Shown here one piece after another: positions 1 to 6,937 of a DNA stretch of 11,709 bases. The stretch spans positions 1 to 11,709 of the forward strand of contig JANTGD010000074.1 in assembly GCA_024763135.1 (NCBI GenBank), in the 5' to 3' direction. The notes below the pieces were generated by a model. That model made no database searches. It was not told the origin of the DNA and saw only the letters and a program-made list of their open reading frames with translations. Both the position numbers and the translations under genes were made by a program. Each line of letters opens with the position of its first letter. Within the stretch, counting starts at the first letter, position 1. This DNA comes from Thiotrichales bacterium (lineage in GTDB: Bacteria > Pseudomonadota > Gammaproteobacteria > UWMA-0217).

Positions 1-178
1 GGTCACCTTATTGGTGATGAGAGGTTTTTCTGATTTGCCAGGTGCACCAAGAGCTTGCGTGGACTTTTGTGATCCAACTGAGGTTTTTAGGTTAAATGTA
101 ATATTTATTGAGAAACAGCGAAAATTTCGTTACTACAACTCCCCCTTGATAACGGCTGTCGTAACACGCTTGTTCTCT

Positions 179-388
179 CGTAACGACTCAGCGTATTCAG
201 CCTTTACCCCATCTCGGCGTCATTTTCGTACCCGAATGGTCACCTAATAACGTTAGGAAGCTCTGATCAATTCGTAACACGCATCTTGCGGCGCACGCCA
301 GAATTCATCAGAGCTTCCTATTTACTCACATTCTCTGTGCGAAAATGCCTGGATATGAATCAAAATCTAAACACCCTGAGTCGTTACG
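179..388. repeat. 13-bp inverted repeat surrounding the mini-element
   Basis: CGTAACGACTCAG at 179-191 is repeated exactly as its reverse complement at 376-388, bracketing the MITE at 256-318. An 11-bp direct repeat, TCGTAACACGC, is also present at 159-169 and, inside the MITE, at 272-282. A 13-bp match over a few hundred bases is unlikely by chance. No function can be assigned; the arms may be the remains of an older element or protein-binding sites. Confidence 0.4.
256..318 (+). mobile_element. 63-bp mini inverted-repeat element (MITE), IS5-like ends
   Basis: The element starts GGAAGCTCTGATCAATTC and ends with its near-perfect inverse: 17 of 18 positions match, the first 12 perfectly. It has no coding capacity. 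The leading 40 bases match the reverse complement of the right end of the 160-bp element at 8204-8363 with only about three differences, including the shared CATCTTGCGGCGCA. It therefore looks like an internally deleted relative. The flanks show only a 2-bp TA on each side, not a clean 4-bp duplication. Ends beginning GGAAG are typical of IS5-family transposons, so a non-autonomous derivative moved by an IS5-type transposase is the likely identity. The exact parent is unknown. Confidence 0.7.
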
Positions 389-434
389 TTCTCTCTTTGC
401 CCCCGCGGAGACGGCGCGCTGTAAAGCAGAGCAA

Positions 435-1652
435 TCAGATTTCTCGCAGCCCCTCCGCAGGTTCGATACGCGCAGCGCGCAACCCTGCAAGCCCCGCAGA
501 GATGCCCGCAGCCAGCAACGTCACCCCCAGTGCCACCACCAGATGCAACGGCTCCAGCCGGCAAATTGAGCTGTCACTTTGCAGTTGCTCGACCAACAAG
601 TGGTTGATGACCCAGGCAACGCCATAGTAGATCCCCACTGCAAGCAACCAGCCCAAAAAGGCAGTCAGCAAGGCCTGCAGGATTGGATACCAGATAATAT
701 CCCCGGTGTGAAACCCCACCAGGCGTAACATGCTCAGCTCGCGGCGTTTGCGGTCCACATTCGCCCATAGGCTCGCGCCGAGTGAAATTGAAAACCCCAG
801 CAGCCCGATCAACGCTACGATCCAAAACACCAGGGTCAGGTTTCGGTCCATCGCCTGCACAACCGCTATGTCTTCGGCACGGGTTTTGACTTGCAGGCCA
901 ATATCTTCTAAATAACCCGCCAAGCGCGTTACATCGTCCAAGCCTGCTGCGTAGAGTCGAAAGCCTGCGTAGAGTCGCGGTGAGCTCAGCGGTCTTTCGT
1001 CACCTGTCCAGCCCAGCTCAGGCACCGCCCAACCATTCCGAAAATCATGCACCGCAAGTGCCAGGGGCAACGCGACGTAGGCGGCCACACGTTGATCTCT
1101 GGATTGGGGCAAAACCCCAACGACTGTCATGTTCAGATGCACCCGATCGCTGCGCCCCCGATAGCGGCGCGCAACACTGCCATCGAGCTGATCTCCCTTG
1201 CTCACACCGAGTTTGTCTGCTGCGCTGGCCGTGAGCACCAGCTGATGCGGGTCTTCGAGTTGCTCGCTCAAATTACCCAGCATTGGATCGCCCGGGCGAG
1301 ACGCGACCAATTGGACTTGTACAATATCTTTGCCTTGAGGGGCTTTGAGATCGAGATTGGCCGCAATACTCTGGATTTGGGGTACCACAAAGCCCACGTC
1401 ATCTCGAGCACTTAGCGCATCGATCCAGTTACGATCGTACCGCCCTGCGCCGACGCTTTGGATTTCCAGATTGCGGGGATTGTGCAGGAGCTGATCGAGC
1501 ATGCTGCCAATGATGCCGGCCTTGAGTCCAAACAGTATCAACATGGGTCCGAGCACTGCAGCCAGAGCGAGCACGAAACAGCCCGACATCTGCCATTCGT
1601 TGCGATAATCGCGGAACGACAGCCAAGTGAGACTCCCAAAACGTTTCGCCAT
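435..1652 (-). CDS. ABC transporter permease, FtsX/LolC/MacB type
   Basis: A 405-residue inner-membrane protein with the layout of the FtsX/LolCDE/MacB permeases. One N-terminal membrane helix (about 23-43) is followed by a large periplasmic domain (about 45-270). Three C-terminal helices follow (about 272-297, 323-350, 369-394). Between the second and third helices lies the family's cytosolic coupling segment, RKRRELSMLRLVGF (301-314), which contacts the ATPase. The C-terminus RIEPAEGLREI is also typical. Such permeases usually do not move a solute across the membrane; they transmit ATP-driven motion to periplasmic partners or extract lipoproteins. The ATG lies 4 bp after the ATPase stop with no strong Shine-Dalgarno, suggesting translational coupling. 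With the upstream ATPase it should form one transporter. The closest functional analogues by architecture are LolCE and TagS of type VI secretion. The substrate is unknown. Confidence 0.88.
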   Translation of the reverse strand: MAKRFGSLTWLSFRDYRNEWQMSGCFVLALAAVLGPMLILFGLKAGIIGSMLDQLLHNPRNLEIQSVGAGRYDRNWIDALSARDDVGFVVPQIQSIAANLDLKAPQGKDIVQVQLVASRPGDPMLGNLSEQLEDPHQLVLTASAADKLGVSKGDQLDGSVARRYRGRSDRVHLNMTVVGVLPQSRDQRVAAYVALPLALAVHDFRNGWAVPELGWTGDERPLSSPRLYAGFRLYAAGLDDVTRLAGYLEDIGLQVKTRAEDIAVVQAMDRNLTLVFWIVALIGLLGFSISLGASLWANVDRKRRELSMLRLVGFHTGDIIWYPILQALLTAFLGWLLAVGIYYGVAWVINHLLVEQLQSDSSICRLEPLHLVVALGVTLLAAGISAGLAGLRAARIEPAEGLREI

Positions 1653-1656
1653 GTAA

Positions 1657-2427
1657 TCAACCCGATACGATGGTTTCGGTCATGCGGCCACTGCTGTCTT
1701 TATGCGTTTTCAGTGTCAGCCGCCGCAGACCCAGTTTGTGCACATGCCGCCAGGCATGACTCGCGACGATGACCGTGATATTGAGTGCTTCGACCATTTC
1801 AATGAACAGCGCCATAATCGCTTCCGCGGCAATGGGATCGAGCGATGCGGTGGGTTCATCGGCAATCACAATGGCGGGCTCGTGCGCAAGCGCGCGACCA
1901 ATGGCCACCCGTTGGCGCTCGCCGGTGGAAAGCTGGCTGGGTCGCTTGTCCAGATGTTTTTCAATGCCCAGCGCTTCGGCCAGCAGCTCGATATTACCCA
2001 GATCCAGCCCCAGCAACCGCCGCGACAGGCTGATGTTCTCCCGTACACTCAGATAGGGCAACAGGCCACCGGTCTGCATCACATATCCCAGTCGCAACAT
2101 GCGCAGGTCACTCAGGGCATTGAGCTGTCCCCGTTGCCAATGCCGTGCAATGTCGATGGGCTGCGCCCCTGCTTCGGGACGAAACTTAAAAGCTGCCTCG
2201 CTACTGGGCCGGGAAATAAAGGTGAGCATATCGAGCAGGGTGCTCTTGCCACAGCCACTTTCCCCGATCAAGGCGATCTTTTCTCCCAGCGCAATCTGCA
2301 GGCTGGGCACGCGCAGCTTGAAGGCCACCCCTTGTGCCTCGCGCGTTTTGATGACTTCACGCAGATGGTAGATCAGCACGCGTTCCTGACCGGTGCTGAT
2401 CGCAGTGTCTGAATCATTGACAACCAC
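1657..2427 (-). CDS. ABC transporter ATP-binding protein, LolD/MacB/TagT-like
   Basis: A 256-residue cytosolic ATPase with all nucleotide-binding motifs in order. These are Walker A GESGCGKS (55-62), Q-loop Gln118 in YVMQTG, signature LSTGE (166-170), Walker B AIVIADE (185-191) with catalytic Glu191, D-loop SLDP, and switch His224 in VASHAW. Length and spacing fit the LolD/MacB group that drives FtsX-like permeases. The start codon is GTG at 2427, chosen because GGAGG sits 6 bases upstream; no better ATG exists. It lies 17 bp after the VWA gene and 4 bp before the permease gene, so the three should be made together. It energises the adjacent permease. A short non-conserved stretch at residues 1-20 precedes the ABC fold. 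Which cargo or signal the complex handles cannot be told from the sequence. Confidence 0.92.
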   Translation of the reverse strand: MVVNDSDTAISTGQERVLIYHLREVIKTREAQGVAFKLRVPSLQIALGEKIALIGESGCGKSTLLDMLTFISRPSSEAAFKFRPEAGAQPIDIARHWQRGQLNALSDLRMLRLGYVMQTGGLLPYLSVRENISLSRRLLGLDLGNIELLAEALGIEKHLDKRPSQLSTGERQRVAIGRALAHEPAIVIADEPTASLDPIAAEAIMALFIEMVEALNITVIVASHAWRHVHKLGLRRLTLKTHKDSSGRMTETIVSG

Positions 2428-2444
2428 GCCGGGCCTCCAGGACG

Positions 2445-4412
2445 CTAGGGCAGCATCTCGAGTTCAACAGGAAAGACCGAGCTGCCGTTGACCGGCCCGC
2501 CATCCAGCGATACCCAGAGATCCGGATGATCGTATAACGACTGGTAATAACGCAGCTTGTCTTCGAGCCGATGGATATAGTCGATCTGCCTGGCGGCTGG
2601 CCACTCCGACCAATCTTCCAGGGTCAAATCCATTGCTTCACTGCGATAGGGCAAATCCTCAATGTATTCACGCATAAAGCCCATTTCACTGAGTGTGGAA
2701 AGATTTGAATCAGACAATTTGCTCGGATCGCGCGATACCGTCGCCGCGAGACGCCGGATGTTGTCCAGAAACCCTTTTGGCGACAACAACCCTTCTTCGA
2801 AAGTCTCCAGAATTTGTCCAATCATCTCGTGCAGATCGCTGAGTTGGTCCCGCGTGAGCAGTACCCGCACATCGAGCGTGCGCTGTTCCGGGTTGCGGAA
2901 ATCCCGATCCACCATCCAGGCGTTGAATAACGCAGGAATCTGCTGCCCCTTTTCTTGCTTGAGATACTTCATGCGCAATGCGTAGCCGAGTTTGGCGACG
3001 CGCGCTTGCAATTGTTCGAGCGTTGCTGCCTGTTGATCCGGCTGCGTCGCGGCTGTGGTGGGCGGAGTCAGCGGTGCTTGCGCGCGCATGGCGCCGCTGA
3101 TTTGAGATGCCAGGGCATCTACCGCGCGGCCAAACTTGGCAACATCTCCAGCCGGTACGCCGTAATACAAGGATCCAATGCCAGGATAGTTTGCCAAGGT
3201 TGTATATTGCGCCTGCGCACTGGCGTGGTTGGCAGTGCCATTAGGTGTGAGCAGATGTAATACTGCGATGGCAATGTCTCGATTTTGCGCGAGTTGATTG
3301 AGTGCCTTGGCGTCCAGATGCGTGGCCGAGAGCGGGTCGTCTTTTCCCCGCGCGCCGGCGTCTGTGATAAGCACGATGTAGCGCGCATTTAATCCGTCCC
3401 ATTGCATCTTGTCGATGGCCGCTTGAACTCCGGCATAGGCATCTTCTATAAAATCCTGGCTGGAAACCTGAGCTGGTTCGACCGCCCTGAGTTTGTTCAG
3501 AAACGCTGCCCCATCAGGGTCTGCCTGCAGATCGGCAAATACTTTGGCGCGGTACTGCAAGCCAGGCACTGCCTCGGTTGAATCCCGAAACGCCACCAGC
3601 CCATAGCGCATCTGTTTGTCTACTCCGGCCCGCTTGAGCTGATCAATGATCCCTTGCATCACCTGACGAGTACGTTCGATATAGGGGCCCATTGATAACG
3701 TGGCATCGACCACAAAGACCAGCCCACTGCGAAAACCCTCGGGCATCGCCGCACTGGCAGGTGGCGCTGCTTCAGCAGCCGGCTCCTTGGCGACGGCGGT
3801 GGCTGCATCGAGCGGCGCGGTCGTCACTTGTAACATTGTGGCCAGCTCGCTACCGAGGTAGATGTCTTCGTGGTCAAGAATGGGAATGAGATAGAAATCC
3901 TGCAAGATATCGATGTAGGTATCGGGCTGCATCGCAACCACAGGGGAGTGATCCCCTACCTGACCCGCGAGCGCAGCGGCGTAGAGCTGTTTGTATGCTG
4001 CTTGATCCGTGGCCTCGATCATTTGCTTGAGGCTTGCTTTATCTTTGAACAACAGTACCCGGTCGTGGCCTCGCGGATCGCGGAACGAAACCGTCAATGA
4101 CTGATTCCAGGGAATCGATGCTGCTTCTACAATCCATCCCGCGAGCTGACCATGGCTGTCCGTGCCAACCTGCACCCAGACCTGATCACCCTTGGTTTGG
4201 CGCGCATAGACATAGTAGGCAGTAAATGGCGTGATCGGGCGCCCCTGCGACTGCCCGGGCGCGGCATACAACATCGCTTCTGGTTTGCTCAGCACGCGTT
4301 GGTACAGGGTCTTTTTACCGGGCATGAGCAAAGGCGACTGCTCCGCGGCTGGTGCGAGCACCGGAAGACCGCCACACACCAATGCTATGAGTAGGAGAAA
4401 TCTGAATATCAT
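2445..4412 (-). CDS. Exported von Willebrand factor A protein, PpkA-VWA-like
   Basis: A 655-residue protein starting at the ATG at 4412. An upstream in-frame ATG at 4448 exists, but the 4412 start follows GGAG by 7 bases and puts a signal peptide at the N-terminus (MIFRFLLLIALVCGGLPVLAPAAEQ, cleavage near 20-24). Residues about 36-100 resemble an SH3-like fold, ending in VWVQVG and AGWIVEA. Residues 229-440 form a VWA domain. Its metal site reads D236-A-T-L-S240, with Thr replacing the usual first Ser, and Asp351 (LITDAG) is the later acidic position. The region around HLLTPNGTANH and the later VRVLLTRDQLSDL (516-528) recall the periplasmic part of the type VI secretion kinase PpkA, from memory and not searched. 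There is no kinase domain and no second membrane helix. The C-terminal 200 residues are of unknown fold. Its position directly upstream of the ABC genes suggests it is the periplasmic partner of that transporter. Confidence 0.82.
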   Translation of the reverse strand: MIFRFLLLIALVCGGLPVLAPAAEQSPLLMPGKKTLYQRVLSKPEAMLYAAPGQSQGRPITPFTAYYVYARQTKGDQVWVQVGTDSHGQLAGWIVEAASIPWNQSLTVSFRDPRGHDRVLLFKDKASLKQMIEATDQAAYKQLYAAALAGQVGDHSPVVAMQPDTYIDILQDFYLIPILDHEDIYLGSELATMLQVTTAPLDAATAVAKEPAAEAAPPASAAMPEGFRSGLVFVVDATLSMGPYIERTRQVMQGIIDQLKRAGVDKQMRYGLVAFRDSTEAVPGLQYRAKVFADLQADPDGAAFLNKLRAVEPAQVSSQDFIEDAYAGVQAAIDKMQWDGLNARYIVLITDAGARGKDDPLSATHLDAKALNQLAQNRDIAIAVLHLLTPNGTANHASAQAQYTTLANYPGIGSLYYGVPAGDVAKFGRAVDALASQISGAMRAQAPLTPPTTAATQPDQQAATLEQLQARVAKLGYALRMKYLKQEKGQQIPALFNAWMVDRDFRNPEQRTLDVRVLLTRDQLSDLHEMIGQILETFEEGLLSPKGFLDNIRRLAATVSRDPSKLSDSNLSTLSEMGFMREYIEDLPYRSEAMDLTLEDWSEWPAARQIDYIHRLEDKLRYYQSLYDHPDLWVSLDGGPVNGSSVFPVELEMLP

Positions 4413-4416
4413 GGGG

Positions 4417-5088
4417 TTACTCCACCTCCAGCAGGGCACGTTTGGCATTCGGATCGCCCGCCGCGGCGGCCGAGCGCATTTGGGCGATCAATTGATCGAG
4501 GCGTTGCTGTGCATCGGGGACGGCTGCTTTGGCCGCGATTCGATACCACTTGAGCGCCTGTGTATAATCCGGCTCTCCAGTCGCCTCCTGGTATTTCGCG
4601 CCGCTCGCCGGATCGGACATTTCTCCCAGCTTCATCGCTGCCATTGCATGCCCCTTACGTGCCAGATAGAAGTACAACAGATAAGCATCGGTCACTGCTC
4701 CTTCGGCACTCAGGCTCTCCGCCTGGCGATACAGCTCTTCAATGTCTGCCGGGGTAATCGGCTTGCCCGGCTGCCCCAATGCCGCAATCATCGCACGTGC
4801 CTGCTCTCCCGGTACGTCTGGCACCTGAATCGAGGGAGGGGCCGGAATCGCATTTTGTGACTGGTCAATTTGCCCGGAAAGATAGAAAAAGAACGCCAGT
4901 AATGCCATCAGCAGCACCACCAACAGACCCCGGTTCCCACCCATAGACTGACGTGCGCCCGTTGCAGCTGCCGCCTCCGTAGCCGACTCGGTCTGCGGCA
5001 TCGTTGCCGCAACCCCGGGCTTGGGACTCATGGATGACTTAGCCGAAGGTCGGCTCGAGGCTGGCCGTCGGGCCTTTTTTTTACTCAC
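4417..5088 (-). CDS. Single-pass membrane protein with Sel1/TPR-like repeat
   Basis: A 223-residue protein of unassigned function. The N-terminus is Lys/Ala/Pro/Ser-rich and probably cytosolic (1-52). One membrane helix follows at about 53-71 (GLLVVLLMALLAFFFYLSG), then a Pro-rich linker and an alpha-helical C-terminal domain in the periplasm. Within that, segments around 134-160 (AYLLYFYLARKGHAMAAMKLGEM) and 175-200 (YTQALKWYRIAAKAAVPDAQQRL) match the spacing of Sel1/TPR-type repeats, which usually bind other proteins. The start is GTG at 5088, preceded by GAGAGGGAAACT, a good Shine-Dalgarno at proper distance. Its final codons GTG GAG GTG GAG TAA also supply the Shine-Dalgarno of the VWA gene, whose ATG is only 4 bp downstream, so the two are probably translationally coupled. 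It is likely the first gene of the accessory module and may act as a scaffold for the VWA protein. Confidence 0.75.
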   Translation of the reverse strand: MSKKKARRPASSRPSAKSSMSPKPGVAATMPQTESATEAAAATGARQSMGGNRGLLVVLLMALLAFFFYLSGQIDQSQNAIPAPPSIQVPDVPGEQARAMIAALGQPGKPITPADIEELYRQAESLSAEGAVTDAYLLYFYLARKGHAMAAMKLGEMSDPASGAKYQEATGEPDYTQALKWYRIAAKAAVPDAQQRLDQLIAQMRSAAAAGDPNAKRALLEVE

Positions 5089-5108
5089 AGTTTCCCTCTC
5101 ATTTTGCT

Positions 5109-5114
5109 GTTATA
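5109..5114 (-). promoter_or_regulatory. Possible -10 box ahead of the four-gene module
   Basis: On the minus strand the 121-bp gap after the S49 peptidase gene contains GGGTATAAC, with TATAAC 20 bases before the GTG start of the Sel1/TPR-like gene. The gap is far longer than the other spacings in this gene block, which makes an internal promoter plausible. No good -35 hexamer is seen at 16-18 bp, so support is weak. Confidence 0.3.
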
Positions 5115-5209
5115 CCCGCACCTCGCAGGATGAGCGTTGGGTCCAGTCTGCTCTAGCGTTCCCAAAGATCGCGAAATGCTTAAAGGTTATGCCCCAACAC
5201 CTGCTGCGC

Positions 5210-6178
5210 TCACTGCGCCCTCCATGCGGCCTGGTTTGCGACACCCTCTACAAGGCGCTCGCTGAGCACCATCCCGAGACTCACACCCACGCCACGGGTC
5301 AATTCTTCCAACAGTGTCTTTTCCCGCTCGTACACGACGGTGTGTTTGACGCCGATCTTTTCCTCGGCCACATAGCGCGTGTCACCAAATCCATCGATCA
5401 GGCCCCGGCGCTTGGCCGACTCGCCACTCCAGACCAGACCGCTGAAAATGTCATCATCGATAATTAACCGTGAGCCCCTGCCTTTTTTCACCGCGTCAAT
5501 GAACTGTTGATGGACTTCGTCGAGCATGTGTTGAAGATGCGTGGTCTGCGCTTCATTGCGCGGCGCAGAGGGATCGAGCAAGGCTTTGTTCTTGCCTGCA
5601 ACCAGGGTGCGGCGCTCAATTCCCAGCTTATGCATCAAATCAACCACGCCGAAGGCATCCAGGCGCACGCCGATGGAGCCGACCATGCTCGAGGGAGAGG
5701 CGTAGATCTCGTCCGCCGCGCTGGCGACATAGTACCCGCCGGAGGCACATAAATCCGCAACAACGGCGTAAAGTTTTTTGTCTGGGTGTTGCGCGCGCAG
5801 GCGCTTGATCTCGGCGTAGATCAATGCGGCCTGCACGGGCGTGCCGCCCGGGCTATTGACCTCCAACACCACGCCCCGGGTATTTTTGTCATCGAACGCT
5901 TTCCGCAGGAGCTTATTGATCGTGGCAGCCGAAGCGGGCTGGCCGTCGGCAATCAGGCCTTTGAGGCGCACCACGGCAGTGTGCGCTTTGGCGGGGGCTT
6001 CTTTAAAGCTCGACCAATCGACAAAGCTCAGCAGCGCCACGCCAATGTAACCGAGAATCAACAAGCGAAAAAACAAGTTCCAGCGTCTTGCGCGTTTTTT
6101 CTCTTGCAGGTGTTCTTTAACAATCTGCTGTAGGGTCTCGCGCTCCCAGCGCGCGTTGTCGGAAGTTTCGTTGGACAT
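5210..6178 (-). CDS. sppA: S49 family signal-peptide-peptidase-like protease
   Basis: A 322-residue membrane-anchored serine protease of the short, single-domain SppA type. A cytosolic N-terminus is followed by a membrane helix (about 36-53) and a ClpP-like catalytic domain facing the periplasm. The catalytic Ser is S146 in LCASGGYYVASAADEIYA. The general-base Lys is K198 in VAGKNKALLDP. The 52-residue spacing is the same as in Bacillus subtilis SppA (S147/K199). Two more family segments are NSPGGTP (108-114) and VGSIGVRLD (166-174). SppA enzymes degrade signal peptides left in the membrane and other membrane-bound peptides. The ATG at 6178 is 33 bp after the HAD gene stop, with only a weak upstream CAGG. 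In Pseudomonas the orthologue also follows rluC and a HAD gene, which supports a conserved operon. The substrate range of this form is not defined. Confidence 0.9.
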   Translation of the reverse strand: MSNETSDNARWERETLQQIVKEHLQEKKRARRWNLFFRLLILGYIGVALLSFVDWSSFKEAPAKAHTAVVRLKGLIADGQPASAATINKLLRKAFDDKNTRGVVLEVNSPGGTPVQAALIYAEIKRLRAQHPDKKLYAVVADLCASGGYYVASAADEIYASPSSMVGSIGVRLDAFGVVDLMHKLGIERRTLVAGKNKALLDPSAPRNEAQTTHLQHMLDEVHQQFIDAVKKGRGSRLIIDDDIFSGLVWSGESAKRRGLIDGFGDTRYVAEEKIGVKHTVVYEREKTLLEELTRGVGVSLGMVLSERLVEGVANQAAWRAQ

Positions 6179-6211
6179 GCGGAACCTGTCAGTGGTAGTG
6201 GGTGCCTGTGG

Positions 6212-6910
6212 TTACGGACGAGTGGTCGTGGTGTGCTCAGTCAACCACGGTGGAATCTCAGCCAATTCATCGAAGATCGCCAACGGCGCCTGAGGGCGCA
6301 GCCGCTCGACGGCATGCACGCCATAACTGACACCGAGCGCGGGCATTCCTGCATTGGCTGCCATGCGCAGATCGAACTCCGTATCGCCGATCATCACCGC
6401 TCGGCTGGGGGGAGTATCCAGATCTGTGAGAATTTCTTCAAGCATTAGCGGATGCGGTTTGGAAAACGTCTCATCGGCGCAACGCGTGCTCACAAAGTAC
6501 TCATCGAGCCCGGTTTCCCGCAACGCCTTATCCAAGCCACGCCGTGATTTTCCGGTGGCGATGGCCAGCAGATATCCCAGATTACGCAACTCACTCAAGG
6601 TCTCTTTGGCACCTGGAAACAGCGCACTTGGCAACGGTTTGGGTGCCAGAAAATGATTCCTGAAGGCCTCTTTGGCCTGCTGTTGCGTCACCAATGCCTG
6701 CTCGGGCATGAGCGCGGCTAGCGCTTCGTCTAATCCCAGACCGATGACTTGTTTGAGCTCTTCGGCGGGCCGGGGCACGACTCCGACCGCCTGCATTGCC
6801 ACCTCGAGACAGCTGACGATGTGTAATTCCGAATCCATGAGCGTGCCGTCCCAGTCGAATACCAGCACGTCAAACTGCTCACTCTTGCGTACCAGTTGCC
6901 TTGTACTCAC
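6212..6910 (-). CDS. HAD-family hydrolase, phosphoglycolate-phosphatase-like
   Basis: A 232-residue cytosolic phosphatase of HAD subfamily IA. The four motifs are all present. Motif I is FDWDGTLMDSE, with nucleophile D19 and acid/base D21. Motif II is IATGKS with T119. Motif III is K151 in FSKPHP. Motif IV is MIGDTEFD with D176 and D180 for Mg2+. The helical cap (about 30-95) is of the type found in Gph and PpaX. Proteins in this position next to rluC are commonly annotated as phosphoglycolate phosphatase, but the substrate is not proven. The start is GTG at 6910, giving the expected short lead into motif I. It lies 27 bp after rluC, with an AAAGG 12 bases upstream, and is likely cotranscribed with rluC and the S49 peptidase gene. 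The C-terminal tail TEHTTTTRP is low complexity. Confidence 0.9.
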   Translation of the reverse strand: MSTRQLVRKSEQFDVLVFDWDGTLMDSELHIVSCLEVAMQAVGVVPRPAEELKQVIGLGLDEALAALMPEQALVTQQQAKEAFRNHFLAPKPLPSALFPGAKETLSELRNLGYLLAIATGKSRRGLDKALRETGLDEYFVSTRCADETFSKPHPLMLEEILTDLDTPPSRAVMIGDTEFDLRMAANAGMPALGVSYGVHAVERLRPQAPLAIFDELAEIPPWLTEHTTTTRP

Positions 6911-6937
6911 TCTTTAACCCAACCTTTAAATTCAATC

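Larger units (their letters stand above)
1..434. other. Non-coding region downstream of the ABC permease gene
   Basis: No open frame here has a ribosome-binding site, recognisable domain or coherent composition; the longest candidate (11-247, plus) reads as low-quality sequence. The stretch lies just beyond the stop codon of the minus-strand permease gene, so it should hold that transcript's 3' end. I see no GC-rich hairpin followed by a T-run on the minus strand. What it does hold is a 63-bp palindromic mini-element at 256-318, a 13-bp inverted repeat around it, and several copies of a CGTAAC/GTTACG word. The left part may belong to the flank of a gene outside the window. Confidence 0.6.

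Noticed and set aside
1..434. CRISPR array, tRNA or rRNA
   Set aside because: Nothing resembling regular spacers, cloverleaf folds or conserved rRNA segments was seen here or elsewhere in the window.
4413..4448. 12-residue N-terminal extension of the VWA protein from the ATG at 4448
   Set aside because: It overlaps the previous gene and puts polar residues before the signal peptide; the ATG at 4412 has a well-placed GGAG.
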